Of a stretch of 64,000 nt of DNA, positions 52,601 to 64,000 are shown piece after piece. Under the pieces are notes generated by a model. That model made no database searches, was not told the origin of the DNA, and was given only the letters and a program-made list of their open reading frames with translations. Source of the stretch: Protula sp. h YS-2021 (taxonomy: Eukaryota; Annelida; Polychaeta; Sabellida; Serpulidae); contig OX457027.1 in NCBI GenBank assembly GCA_949752745.1, positions 16,696,603-16,760,602 on the forward strand, written 5' to 3'. The first letter of the stretch is position 1. Each line of letters begins with the position of its first letter. The position numbers and the translations under genes were made by a program.

Positions 52601-55600
52601 ATCACTTTGAGTGGCCATTAACTGGGGAGTCAGAAATTGGTTGAAGTTAACATAAAATCCTAAACAGACAGTGTCAGCTATTCCAAAGAAGCCCCTAGTC
52701 TCTTTTAATTAGCCCCAGGGACATTCCCGTCACACATATCTCTAATCTAGCCAAGTCACGTTGGGGATTTGGGACGTTATGTTTCAGTACTTGTGGCTGC
52801 TGTCTAGAACTATCTGGTTATTTGGCTACACGATATTCGGGTTATTAAGTATTAAAGGTTGCCTTGTAGTAAATTTTTAATTTATAAATAAAATAATATA
52901 TTTTATTATATTTAGTCAATGCAAAACAAGACACATTTTCTTTATTTTTCATCTTGAGCTTTACTGAATTGTACAAAATTGTCAAGGAAACAATTCCAGC
53001 AAAATAAATAACTAAATAAATAAAGGCAAATAAAATAGACGTAAAAAGTGAGTGATAAAACTGACCCTCTTTCGAAACCAAGAGGTTTTATTATCTATGT
53101 CTTCCCCTTCCAATCACAAACATGGATGAGCGCCTTGCATAAAGAAATCCTACATAAAAATGTTTAGTGGAATATCAATGTCCAACGGCATGTGCTGTGG
53201 ATTGAAATAAACCACAAAGTTTGTGTAACGAACAACGGCTTTGGTCCAGATTTAATAAACAGTAAATGCACACTTTCATCTAAGTTTGAAGGTAAGGCTC
53301 TTGTTACAACACCATATAAATTGACTCTAGACTAACTCCTTCGCAAGCATAGCAATTAAAATGCTATGTATATTTCTTTTTCTGAAAGTAAGAAATATTT
53401 TCACTGTAACTGGTTGCGAATGCTGCACTAAGCTAACATTTAAAGACAGCTGAAATTTCTAAAATATGAGTCTCGACTGTCATTTCTTATGACAGTATTT
53501 CCAGTGAAAAATATAAAGGAGACTTTAATTATATTTAGTCTACATTTGACAAGTCACAGACTTCCAATTGATACATTAGATTCGTATGGCTCATTCATTT
53601 GCGCCCTTTTCTCTTTTGGCCATAGTTGCCGTGGTTCACTAAATTTGGTACAAACATATATACTTGCTGTAAAGTTGTGAACCTCGCTGTCAGGTTTTTG
53701 CCTTTGTTTTTTATGTTCAAAATAGTTACGGTAAATTGTACAGTTGTTTAATTTCCGCAGTAATATATGTAAACTTTCATAGTTCCGTATTATGTTGCAA
53801 CTCTTTTCAAATGACAATGCATGCAAGACAAATAACCACAGGTGTAACCATAGGTGTAACCACAGCGTTTATATTGTTGCTCTAGTTTGTCAAACAATAC
53901 TTCTTTAGAGATGAAATAAATTTGTTGCTGATGTGAAAAATACATGTTACATGTAATATCTTAATGCAAAGCAGACTAATAACATAAACTAAATTACAGT
54001 AATCTAAGAAACCCAGAGGCTCAGTACAACTACAAGTAGTCGATTTAGGACACCATGAAATCTGAAAGTAATGTTTTTCTATTTACAAACTAAACTTCAA
54101 CATGTTATTCACTAAATTTGATTGCAACAAAATCAAACGGATATCATCCAGACATTCCAGTTTTGTAGTGGTAGAAATGAAAACTTAAATGACAATATTA
54201 ACATATCGTTAAAAAAGAAACAATTTCATTGGCATTAAGTTTTTGTAAAGCGTCAATCTGTTGGCATATTTTCATAAAAAATACAGCGGTTTAATCGAAA
54301 ATGAAACAGAAATAGCAACACCCTTTGCATTAGCAGACATAGCCTTTGGCTGGTGTAATAGATGTATAGACATGAAAGATAAAATGCAATCTTTTGAAAC
54401 GCTTCTCTTTCTGTACTCATCTAACTCTGATTTTAAGAAAAAGCAACAAAATTTGATAAAACTTCAGCACACTCGTTAACATAATTTCGTGCTCCTAGTT
54501 GGTAAACAGAATACTTTTAAAGAGGATAAAAATATTATCGAGGCCTCACCTTTTCATTGGTTCTGTCTCAAATCTGTTTACAAGACCATAAATGCATACC
54601 AATTTGCTTACAAACTTAGCAACTTTAATAAATGGCCATAACCATGCCATTGGTATACATGATATAGTCTACATGTGTAAATTTTCCTGCTCCACTGACG
54701 AGTGATATTTATTTGAATGTAATAAAGATGTAGTAATCATACATTTAATAGTTGATCAGCATTTGAAAATGCAATACTTGCTCCATGTTTCAAAAATAAA
54801 TATTCATACCTACTTTTTTCTATTTATACTTAGCTGATATTAAATATCTTGTTAACTCTACTCTAAAGAGATTCCAGAGAAAACATACCCCTTCATTTTT
54901 TTGTCAATAGCTATACACGCAAAATGAGTTTCGCCTGTGCCTATTTTCACCGTGATTAGCAATATTTAGGAAACTGTTTCTTGCATTCATAACATAGAAA
55001 ACTTCGTTGAGTCACAACAGCAGAAAAGGCAGAAAAGTCGTTTTGACTGACTGCTTCAGAGGTGATTAATAGCGTGTTGCCTTTCTGTTTGAAGTGTTGC
55101 TTAACAGGAGCATAAAACATAACGTAGCACCACAAATGAATTTTTATTTTAAAGTGTAGCTTCCTTCTACATGCTTTCACTTCCGCTTCCAGTGAGCGAT
55201 AATAAAGATCGACGGAATACGACGTCGTAACGACACTATTTTTCAGCTTTAAACATCGTTTTTTTGTTTCTTGCCCAGAGGTTAGTGTGTCGTTCTTATG
55301 GAAAATAAATGTAGATCACAATGACTTTGAACCGAACCATCGGACTGGCAACATGTCTGTTATTATTTATATTTGGCGTGAAATATATATTATAAAATAT
55401 ATAATCTCTTGAAACGTATAGCTGTCATGCAAGTTAGTTTTAACATTACTCTCTGTGCCGAAAAAGTGCAAAAGTGCGAATTCACTCCACTTGTCTTTGA
55501 TTTAGGTATGGGCTGGTGTTAATAACGTACACACATTTTAAACAACAGAAACTATGCCACACGTTCAACTCGCACAGAACGATCTAAAGAAAGAAAGGAA

Positions 55601-58349
55601 GACCCACAGAAAACGAACGAAAGAAAGAGAGAAACAGGAAAGAAAGAGAGAAAGGAAGAATTACAATTAAAATCATAAAACACTCAGTTGAAGACAAACT
55701 TAGTAGGGCTGAGCAGTGCACTAAATGTAAATTTGCTTTTTAAACCAAACGAGAAAGAAGCACAGTCATATCCGAGCAAAAGCAAAAATCAAAAGAATGC
55801 TACAAAAGCAAAAAGAAAATTTAACAGAATATAAAACTAATCAACTTCTTGGGGGCAAACTATAGAAAGAATAAAATCTAGAAACTATTTTGTATTTTTG
55901 TCTCAAATTTATGCTGATTTGTATCATTTGTACGTTTATATGAGTAAGAGAAACTTTGAAACTTTTGTAGTTGTTTGTGGTCTCTAGTATTAATATTTGC
56001 CCAAATTTAACCAGATTGTGTTTGTATATTCCCATTCCCAGGGCTTTTAATGGGGCGTAGTGTTAATATCAATGAAGTGCCTTACCATGGTGATGGAATA
56101 GGGACTTTGTTGTGTATAAATTTGATGTATTAAGGACAATGAATTCTTACAAGCTAGCTGTATTTCGTACAGTTCAAATAAAATTGGCACAGAACCGTCT
56201 TTAATTAGGGAGGTAAACAAGCATTCTTTACCACTTTTTTTGCTCAAATTTATGTTCTATCTATGTCATGTTATCAAGTTATTTTGACATTAAGGGTTCC
56301 CCTCCTAAAAGATCTGTAATCGATATTAATTTTTAAATAAAAAATATCAGAAAATTCTAAAGCGAAGAAGTACTACAATACTAGAAATATTAAAAACCAC
56401 GCGAAAATTTAGAATAATCAAGGTCTACAATTAATGTTAAAAAACCATTGGAATAAATAATACCAGCTTGATGTGTAGCATTCAATTTCATGTGTATCTG
56501 ATTTCTGTAATGCTTCCGCTATTAAAGAAATGAATATCTTTTTATGTGGAGGATCCCATTGCAAATTGAAAGGTCTGTAAATGTAACAAGCAAAGAGTTG
56601 CTAAAGTTAAATTAAATACTAAAATTAGCTTTGTTTTGGTGGAAGCTTCATACTTGTGGTATTCATATACCTGATTTAAACTGTATGAGAAGATCATTTA
56701 GGAAATAAAAGTACCTTTCCTGCCTCATATCTATCCATTTTCATGTATAACGTATATTTGACGTATATACATAGTTAATACATTTAAAGTAGCAAAATGT
56801 GTCACCACTTTTACCAGCTAACATTGGTTCATTAGTAAATTTGTTATTCATATTTGTTATACTTGTCATACTAGTTATATTACAAAGACAAGATGACACC
56901 TGAACCTTTGGTAACCATATGTCTACGCTGTGGAAATACTGTTTAGAATACCGAGTAGTAACTGAGCAAGAATATTTCAACAAAACTATATTTAAACATA
57001 TAATATGGGAGCAAAATTAACACAATATTGTCAAATTTTATGCTGTATGCCACAAAGATATTAGGCATTATATAGCAATCTGTCTCAATCGAGTACAGAA
57101 ATTGTAACCTTTCACTTAACATTTTAATTCAACCACTGCTGTTTATTTGCATTATGATGAACATAAAGTTAACTGATCCAGTTGTCCAGTATAACACAAA
57201 ACGCAAAAACGCAGGAAGTTACATTCTTCAACTAGACATTTGCTAATGCAAAAGTAAATCAAATTAATCATAAATTTAACCATTTCATTTCAATCTTTGT
57301 TTCCTAATACCAGCTACTTTTCGCTGACGATTTGTTCTGCTAACCGAGCACAAATTCAAAAAATGATATTTTAATTGCTTGTTCTTCCAGCTGAAATCAA
57401 TACTACAGATGAAATTGTTCATGATTTGATATTTTCTGGCACGCTGTTTCTGCATGATCCCTTTTTCGCTGCCATGAGAAAGTCCCATGAACAAGTTTGA
57501 AGCGGTTAGAGTCAGGACTGCCAAATTTGGCAGACACGGTGTGGCATGTCTAGCTGTTCCACCTCTAACTTTTTTTTTGAAAATTCATCTACATTTTGAC
57601 ATTGAAATTTTTTCGTTGCAAACCATATCAAAAGCACCCGCTATGAAAGCTCACAGTACAGCCTCAGCCTATTGATCGATTCGCTGTGCACAGTAAGTGA
57701 GGAAATATAGCGCCTGTGCTGTGTTTTGCACATTTTCAGTCTGAACATTAAATTTCTCTGTTGATGCTAACCTACATTAGAATGTAATTTCACTTGCTAA
57801 TAGGCTGTATTCACATTATAATTGTCTCAAATTATTCATATGTGATTTGTCAGGCATTTCTATAGTTGTAACATATTTCATTTATATTTTGGTTAATTTA
57901 CGTATAGTGCAGGCATAATGTAGAGGTGCAAATATTTGGTGAGGGTGCCATTATACTGTAGATCTGCAATTAAAAGGTATTATATAGGCGCAAAAAACCA
58001 ACAATGGAATATTGCCGAACACGTGATATCAAATTGCATATTCACCGAAAACCACAAAATTAGCATCTCCGTAAAGAAGACGAGTAAATTAGTTGTGTTT
58101 ATTGCAGAATACTTCCCTAAATCTTTGTTGCGTATAATAATTGGCAATACTTTACTGAAACCAAGAATTAAAGACAGATTTAATTTACTGCACTGCACTG
58201 GGAACTTTTCTATAATATGAGTCTCACAGGGGGATCGCATGGGGATTAAACTTGGCAGTTTCACTGACAGCACCGCTGTCATCTACACAATGGGCGATGA
58301 ACCATTTATCTTCTGGCTCTTTGCCATTCAGAAGGAGCAAGTGTTTTCT
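49691..58349. other. Long AT-rich stretch without recognised genes
   Basis: Only short ORFs (under 100 codons). Some internal similarity exists between 50.2-50.4 and 50.65-50.85 kb (AAACAATGAAAAA...CATGAATAAAAT, CATAACTTTACATAAT), probably an old duplication of about 430 bp. Short exons of a host gene could be missed here. Confidence 0.45.
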
Positions 58350-58560
58350 TGATAAGGAAACGGGACAGTGATAAGGAAAAGGACAGTGATCAGGAAAGTG
58401 AACAGTGATAAGGAAAGGGGCAATGATAAGGACAGGAACAGTGATAAGGAACTGGGACAGTGACAAGGGAACGGACAGTGATCAGGAAAGGGGACAGTGA
58501 TAAGTAAAAAGACAATGAAAAGGAAAGGGACAATGATTTGGAAAGGAACAGTGACAATTT
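58350..58560 (+). repeat. Degenerate 18-bp minisatellite
   Basis: Repeats of GATAAGGAAAGGGACAGT with substitutions, about 11 units. Confidence 0.85.
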
Positions 58561-60690
58561 GATAGTTTAATAATGCATATTTTTTTGTGAATGAACTGTT
58601 ACTCCCGTTGTTGTGTGATGTAAAAAATAACTGTTATTGTGGTATAAAATTTCGTGTCTTCTGTCCATGTTCTATTCACTTTAACTACAACTTAATCATA
58701 CTATCCATTCTATTTCTTAAGGAGTGAGGGAGGTCTAGCAGTGGCAATGAAATAACAGCCCCGACCACGTTCTCTCCCACCCAAAAGGAAGAATCCTGAG
58801 AAAATACGCCGGCTCTATTTTTTCCAAAAGCTACATATACACAAAGACAATTCTTTAATGAGCTTCTCTTGTGCCTTTTTCATCCTGATTGAAAATATTA
58901 GGAATGTCTTACACCCAGAGCATGAAAAATCTACAAGAGCAAAAAAGTGGTTTTAAATAACAAAGGCGTTATATGACGAACAACAGATTAGTTCACCATT
59001 ATTTAATTTAAGTCGAGACTATTTTTGCCGAAATACCATAACAAATTTATTTTTATTAGTCAGATGACTATTTTTAAACCTGAACTGGTAAACGATCAAA
59101 ATGCACATTGCAAATTGTTTTTCAAAGAAGTAGATAATTCGATTACACACCTAATTAACCAAAAAATCTTTTAAATATCGAAGCTCACTAAAATAAACAT
59201 CAATCAATTTTGGTGATGCTATTTTTAGCAACATTAGGCCCATGCGTGACAAAACGATAATTAACGGTACTCATCTTTTGTGAAACTCTGTGCAATGATG
59301 GGTCATGATATTTTCCTGGGAATTATGCTCAAATAAAAATAGTGAAAAAGTGGCTTCTGGCAGGTGGTATATTTTTTTTAGAATCTAGGTTCTGAGAGAT
59401 GGCTATTTCGTGTAATTTCCTGTTGAAGATTGTTGATTTTATTCCTGAGCCAATGCCTGATATGGCACTCCCTTTGAAATAATTTACAAAGACGTCCAGG
59501 GTTTAATCAAAGAAGCTGGCTAAAATTTGCAGGTTAACCCCTTTATATAAATTGTGCTGACCTCTTTAAAGCGGTTGAGACATGCTCGGAGAACAGTAGC
59601 TAAAAACAATTGATTTTTGAAATATGATATAGATAATTTATTAAAATGTTACCTAATTTGCTCAATATTTCATGTTTTCCGATTCCAATTGTGCGATCAT
59701 TAATACTATAAATAATTGTCCACTGTATTTTGTTTAACAGTGCATTTCTTCTAGCAATTTTGCTCTGAATCGATAAAACGGCGTTTTTTTATAAAGCATG
59801 GAAGTGTTTTAAATTGTTAAATTTGTTTTATTAACGTGACGCAGTGAGATTTAAACAACCTTTATTATTTAAACCATGATAAAGCCATGTTTATGTTTTT
59901 CCATCATATGTTAAGTTTTGGGGAGTAAAGGTGCGTCGTATTGTGCTATTTTTTGTGTCACTCACATTTACTGCTGAGATTTTAAAATGAAACTGTTGCG
60001 TTTACACGAGCAGTTCTAGCATAGTTGGTAAGAAATTCACTGCAATGCTGTTTAGAGATGAGCTTGGTCAGTACAAATAGGCGCTTATGTTTATATAGGC
60101 TTGTAAAAGCCTTCTAACTCCTGTTTAGGGTTTTATTTGGCTAATGGCGCATGCCACGTACAGCCAAAATTATTCGTGCTCAAGTTATGACAATGCAGAA
60201 ATGTAGAAACAAATTACTGTATCTTACTTAAAACAGTACATACATTTATAAATGCAGCCAGTTTAATAGCTGTCTATTCATATATCTGTTTTCATGTTCT
60301 ATATATATAACTGATTTCTCTTCGAAATGCAATGCAGCTAAAGGACCCAGGTTTTTTGGGGGGTTTATATTTTATACCATTATTGTGAAGTTAAACATTA
60401 CAAGCTGAACAATGGGACGATATAAATTCAATTGCGCTGTATTACACCCATTATACATACGATAAATCAATGCTCTACTCAAGTAAATATTAAAATAGCT
60501 TTCATGATCTGGTTTCACAAGCACAGTTGAAATACTAAAATGGATTAAATTTTTATTAGATAAATCTTATCTTAGTCGAACCAGTAGAATACTTTGATAT
60601 GTGATGCTACATGTCTTCTTATTAGCTATAATACAATCAAACGTAAAACCAAATCACTCTCGAGCTATCTGTAAGATTAATGTCTGGGAG
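58561..60690. other. Unassigned AT-rich DNA
   Basis: Nothing recognised. Confidence 0.5.
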
Positions 60691-61179
60691 GTTGAGGGGG
60701 CGGGCGCTCTACCGTACCAATTTGGTTACTATGCATGACAGTCCTGGAGTAAGACGTAAAACTGCTTCCTAGGTGACAGAGATGTAGAACCTTGCCCCAG
60801 CAAGAGCCCTCTGGCAAAGGACACATCCTTACTGGTAGCACTGCTCCTCCTGTCGTCTAGGGTACTTCCCGTGGCACTTCATCTGCCACCACCCTGGGAT
60901 AGGAGAAGATATCTCCGAGCTTAAATCCACCTGCTGCCTTGCAGGCTGTGGCTATTAAGCCGAAAGATAGGAGAAGATAACTCCGACATAAATCCACCTG
61001 CTGCTTTGCAGGTTATGCCTATTTAAGCAAAGGCTCGGAGTAGGCGACTTCGAAAAATTTCCAGGCACAGCTGGCCCGGCTGTCAGTACCTGGTAAGGCA
61101 AATAGCAAGGTGTTATAGAACATGCAGAGCATGGCTACCGCCAGACGCAGTCATGGTCATCCACTGCGCCCAACTCCGT

Positions 61180-63080
61180 CTCCAGTCATCTGAACACCGT
61201 TCTTGTTGCTGGAACCAGATGGTTCTGGAGGAGAGAATGAGGTTGGCGAGAGGCTGGTGTAGGCTTTGCTGTAAAGTCACACCTTGTCGGCAAACTGGCT
61301 GGACCGCACAAACGAGTTAGCGATAGGTTAATGGTCATGAAACTTCCACTGGCTGGCAAAAAGCAAATAATCATTGCTAGCGCCTTTGCTCCCTTCTTAT
61401 CCACCTGGACGAAGTGAAAGACAAGTTCTATGAAGATCTTCATTCCGTTATCACCAACGCCCCAAAGGCAGATAAGCTCATTATTCTGGGCGATTTTAAT
61501 GCCAGAGTTGGTTCTTACAGCGCTTCCTGGGATGGTGTTATGGAAAGGATGGAATAGATAAATAGTAACGGTCTCCTACTGCTTCAAACGTGCGCCGACT
61601 GCAAACTGCTCATTACCACAGTCTTCCGCCTCCAAACTCATAACAAGACGACATGGATGTACCTTCATTCAACGCACTGGCATCTCATCGACTATGTAAT
61701 TGCGAGAAAAAAGGACAAACAGGAGGTTCGGGTCACCTAATTTATGTGTAGAGCAGATATGTTGGATGGATCATCGCCTACTGCAAACGAAATGCGTTTA
61801 ACTGCATTTGCAAGTCCAGCAGAAATTACGGCAAATGCAGGATACATGGCTAAGCAATAAAGCCAACGAAATTCAAAATATGCCGACAGACATGACGCTA
61901 AGCAATTTTACTATGCTCTTGAAGAAATCTACGGTCCCAAGCTTTCACGGTCATCTCCTCTTCTTAGCGCAAATGAATCAACCCTGATCAGGGACAACGA
62001 GAAAATCCTTGAAAGATGGACCGAGCACTTCAACAACGCCTTGAATCGTCCTTCCATAAACGATGAAGCGGTCAATCGCCTTCCCCAGGTACCTATCAAT
62101 ATGACTGTCGGTGAATAGCTGACCCTACAGGAAACACAAAAAAGCCGTTCTTCAGCTCTCTAGTGGCAAGGCACCTGGGTATGATGCAATACCAGCTGAG
62201 GTTTACAAAGTCGGAGGTTCAGCAATATTGGAAAGGCTTCATCAACTTTTCCTACTCATGTGGCATCAGGAGTTAACACTACAAGAGTTTAAGGATGCCA
62301 CTATCATCCACCTCTATAAAGGGAACAGACAGTCCTGCGGCAACCACCGGGGCATATCTCTTCTGCCCATAACTGGAAAAATACTTGCTAGAATCCTGCT
62401 CAACCGCCTCACTTGTCACCTTGAACAGGACCTACTTTCTGAGAGCCAATGCTGGTTTCGAAAGGGGCGCAGCACTATAGACATGGTGTTTGCCGCCAGA
62501 CAACTGAAAGAAAAATTCCAGGAGCAGAAGGTAGACCTCTGCTCTGCCTACGTCGACCCGACCAAGGCTCCACCAAGATTCATAGCTGTTGTTCGACAGT
62601 TCCATGATGGCATGTTGGCTCGTGTACAGCAGGACGGTGAGACCTCTGAGCCCTTCTAAGTACAACAAGGTTGCGTCTTAGGCTCAGTATTCTTCGGCAT
62701 CATGTTCTCACCCATGCTCAACGATGCGTTCAAGAACAGCGACGAATCAATACTAATCCGTTTTAGAATGGACGGAAAATTGTTCAACCCTCGCAGGCTC
62801 CGAGCTAAAAATAAAGTCATGACAGGCATCATCCGTCACTTTCTGTTTGCTGACGATCGTGCTCTCAGTGCTAGCTCCGAACGTGATATGCAACGCAACG
62901 TCAACAAATTTTCGGCCGCCTGTTCAAACTTCGGGCTTTCCATAAGCAGAAACAACACAAAAGTGCTTCACCAAACAGCCCCTGGCAAGGCCTACGTAAA
63001 GCCAAAAGTTGAAGGCCAGAGGCTAAGAGCTGTGCAAAAGCTCACATATCTCGGTGGTATGCTGTCACGAAACGACAATC
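61180..63080 (+). pseudogene. Broken LINE: apurinic endonuclease and reverse-transcriptase remains
   Basis: In order and in shifting frames: an endonuclease segment with [14 protein letters not shown] sequence (about 61480-61515), a KTTWMYLHSTHWHLIDYV segment (about 61650-61710), then RT with SSGKAPGYDAIPAEVYK, NHRGISLLPITGKILARIL, CWFRKGRSTIDMVFAARQL, VRQFHDGMLARVQ and the catalytic-site variant FADDRAL (about 62850). Stops at several points and loss of the part around the first catalytic Asp (PTKAPPRF) show it is inactive. The 3' part breaks off near 63080. The preceding 60690-61180, with two related short blocks (CCACCTGCTGCYTTGCAGG), may be its 5' region. Confidence 0.85.
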
Positions 63081-64000
63081 ATAGGGAAGAAAAGATGATT
63101 TCTCCCACAACAGATTGCTTGAAAGTCCAGTGAGATACGTGACGTTTTGTTTACATACGTCTCGCTAGCCTTTTTGGTTTGAACAGGTATCTCAACGCTA
63201 ATATCACCTTCTACATTTTCCCAAGCTCCAGCTATTCTCCAGCTATTGCAAAGATCACACGCAGCATATTCAGCTGGATTCTTTTTATCCCTGTATAATT
63301 TATCACTTTTGAGACTCATTCACACTAGCAGCAAGATTGTAAAATGTAAGGCTCTTGTGGGGCGTAATGAAAATGCCAGAGTGTCTGGTGTACAATGTAC
63401 TCCAAAGACCTTCAGGAATCCACCTGAAAAAGTGTATTTCTCTTTCAAAAATAGCAAGTAACCGGAAGGTGTTTTACCTCAAGATAATCGTGCCTTTGAA
63501 ACTGAAGACCTTTGTTAATCATGATTCTTTTCATTAGACAACTTTAATCTCTCCAACAATAATTATTGAAATATATTGTCAAGTGTTCAAAGTGATGAAA
63601 TCAGCTCTTGCTCTTATTTTATTCAATGATCTCTAATTTCGCTGCTCTTTAATTTATAAAATGGAGGAAAAAAGAGTTTCAAAACCAGATATGCAGCTGA
63701 GAAATAGTTACAATTTAATTTGTTGTTTTAAAAACTATCAAATGCGCCTCATGTTTTAAGAATGGCTAGTTTAAAGAAGTGAGTTTTAAGTTGGGTCGAC
63801 AACTTCTAGAGATGAATAACAAACCTTTTGCCCTAAAGTACACCTTTAACATGCCAGTTGGTTCTAGATATAAAGTCTGCGATTAAGTTTCACTGTAATA
63901 TTCTTTTTAATATAGGCATGGCAGACCTGCGGACATGCTTCTAAAACCAAGACTTGTCCGCGTGCTTCCAAATAAAGAAAAAGGGTGAAGCGAAAGCAAA
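63081..64000. other. Unassigned DNA after the LINE
   Basis: No further RT-like sequence; no recognisable gene. Confidence 0.5.

Overview
The window looks like AT-rich intergenic DNA from an invertebrate animal, most likely a marine mollusc or another lophotrochozoan. That placement is an inference from the overall character (many young minisatellites, TCCG-type microsatellites, small inverted-repeat elements, LINE and Tc1 debris, no recognisable host gene apart from one FLYWCH-like exon); no search could be run.

The centre of the window, 21503-41090 (19,588 bp), is a complete Maverick/Polinton element, a virus-like self-synthesising DNA transposon. It begins AG and ends CT, is flanked by a perfect 6-bp target-site duplication (CCACAT at 21497-21502 and 41091-41096) and has very long, nearly identical terminal inverted repeats (about 3.05 kb left, 3.28 kb right). 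Almost every hallmark gene is open. Rightward from the left TIR: protein-primed family B DNA polymerase, then a PC4-like ssDNA-binding protein and three small proteins that look like diverged relatives of one another. Leftward from the right TIR: a 238-aa protein with a related core plus a Cys-rich tail, four small early-type ORFs, then a tightly packed cluster: chromodomain integrase, packaging ATPase, three small proteins, minor capsid (penton-like) protein, pX/pVI-like basic protein, double-jelly-roll major capsid protein and adenain-like protease. The two transcription units converge at about 29.92-30.05 kb. The element therefore has apparent replication, integration, packaging, capsid and maturation functions.

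The most unusual parts are the ends. Each terminus carries a near-perfect 41-bp palindrome; the right end holds a head-to-head double copy (a 76-bp palindrome), as if a hairpin end had been copied through. The TIRs also contain about 20 copies each of a CTCGAGTGAAAG iteron, about ten G-quadruplex-type tracts, a TATA+TCAGT promoter, and the start codon plus first 24 codons of both outermost genes, so the polymerase and the 238-aa protein share promoter and N-terminal peptide.

Left flank (1-21496): mostly unassigned AT-rich DNA with a 140-bp repeat array (1.6-2.0 kb), a broken Tc1-like transposase (6.2-7.1 kb), minisatellites of 20, 37, 15, 20 and about 51 bp, and a roughly 495-bp MITE. Right flank (41097-64000): a 1.2-kb array of 19-bp repeats, two more copies of the same MITE (one rearranged as an inverted repeat), a second block of the 140-bp repeat, a FLYWCH-type zinc-finger ORF (48.8-49.0 kb), a repeat with TCCG microsatellite (49.1-49.7 kb), a long repeat-poor region, an 18-bp-type array (58.3-58.6 kb) and a broken LINE with endonuclease and reverse-transcriptase remains (61.2-63.1 kb).

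All gene identities come from reading motifs and gene order; none has been tested by database search.
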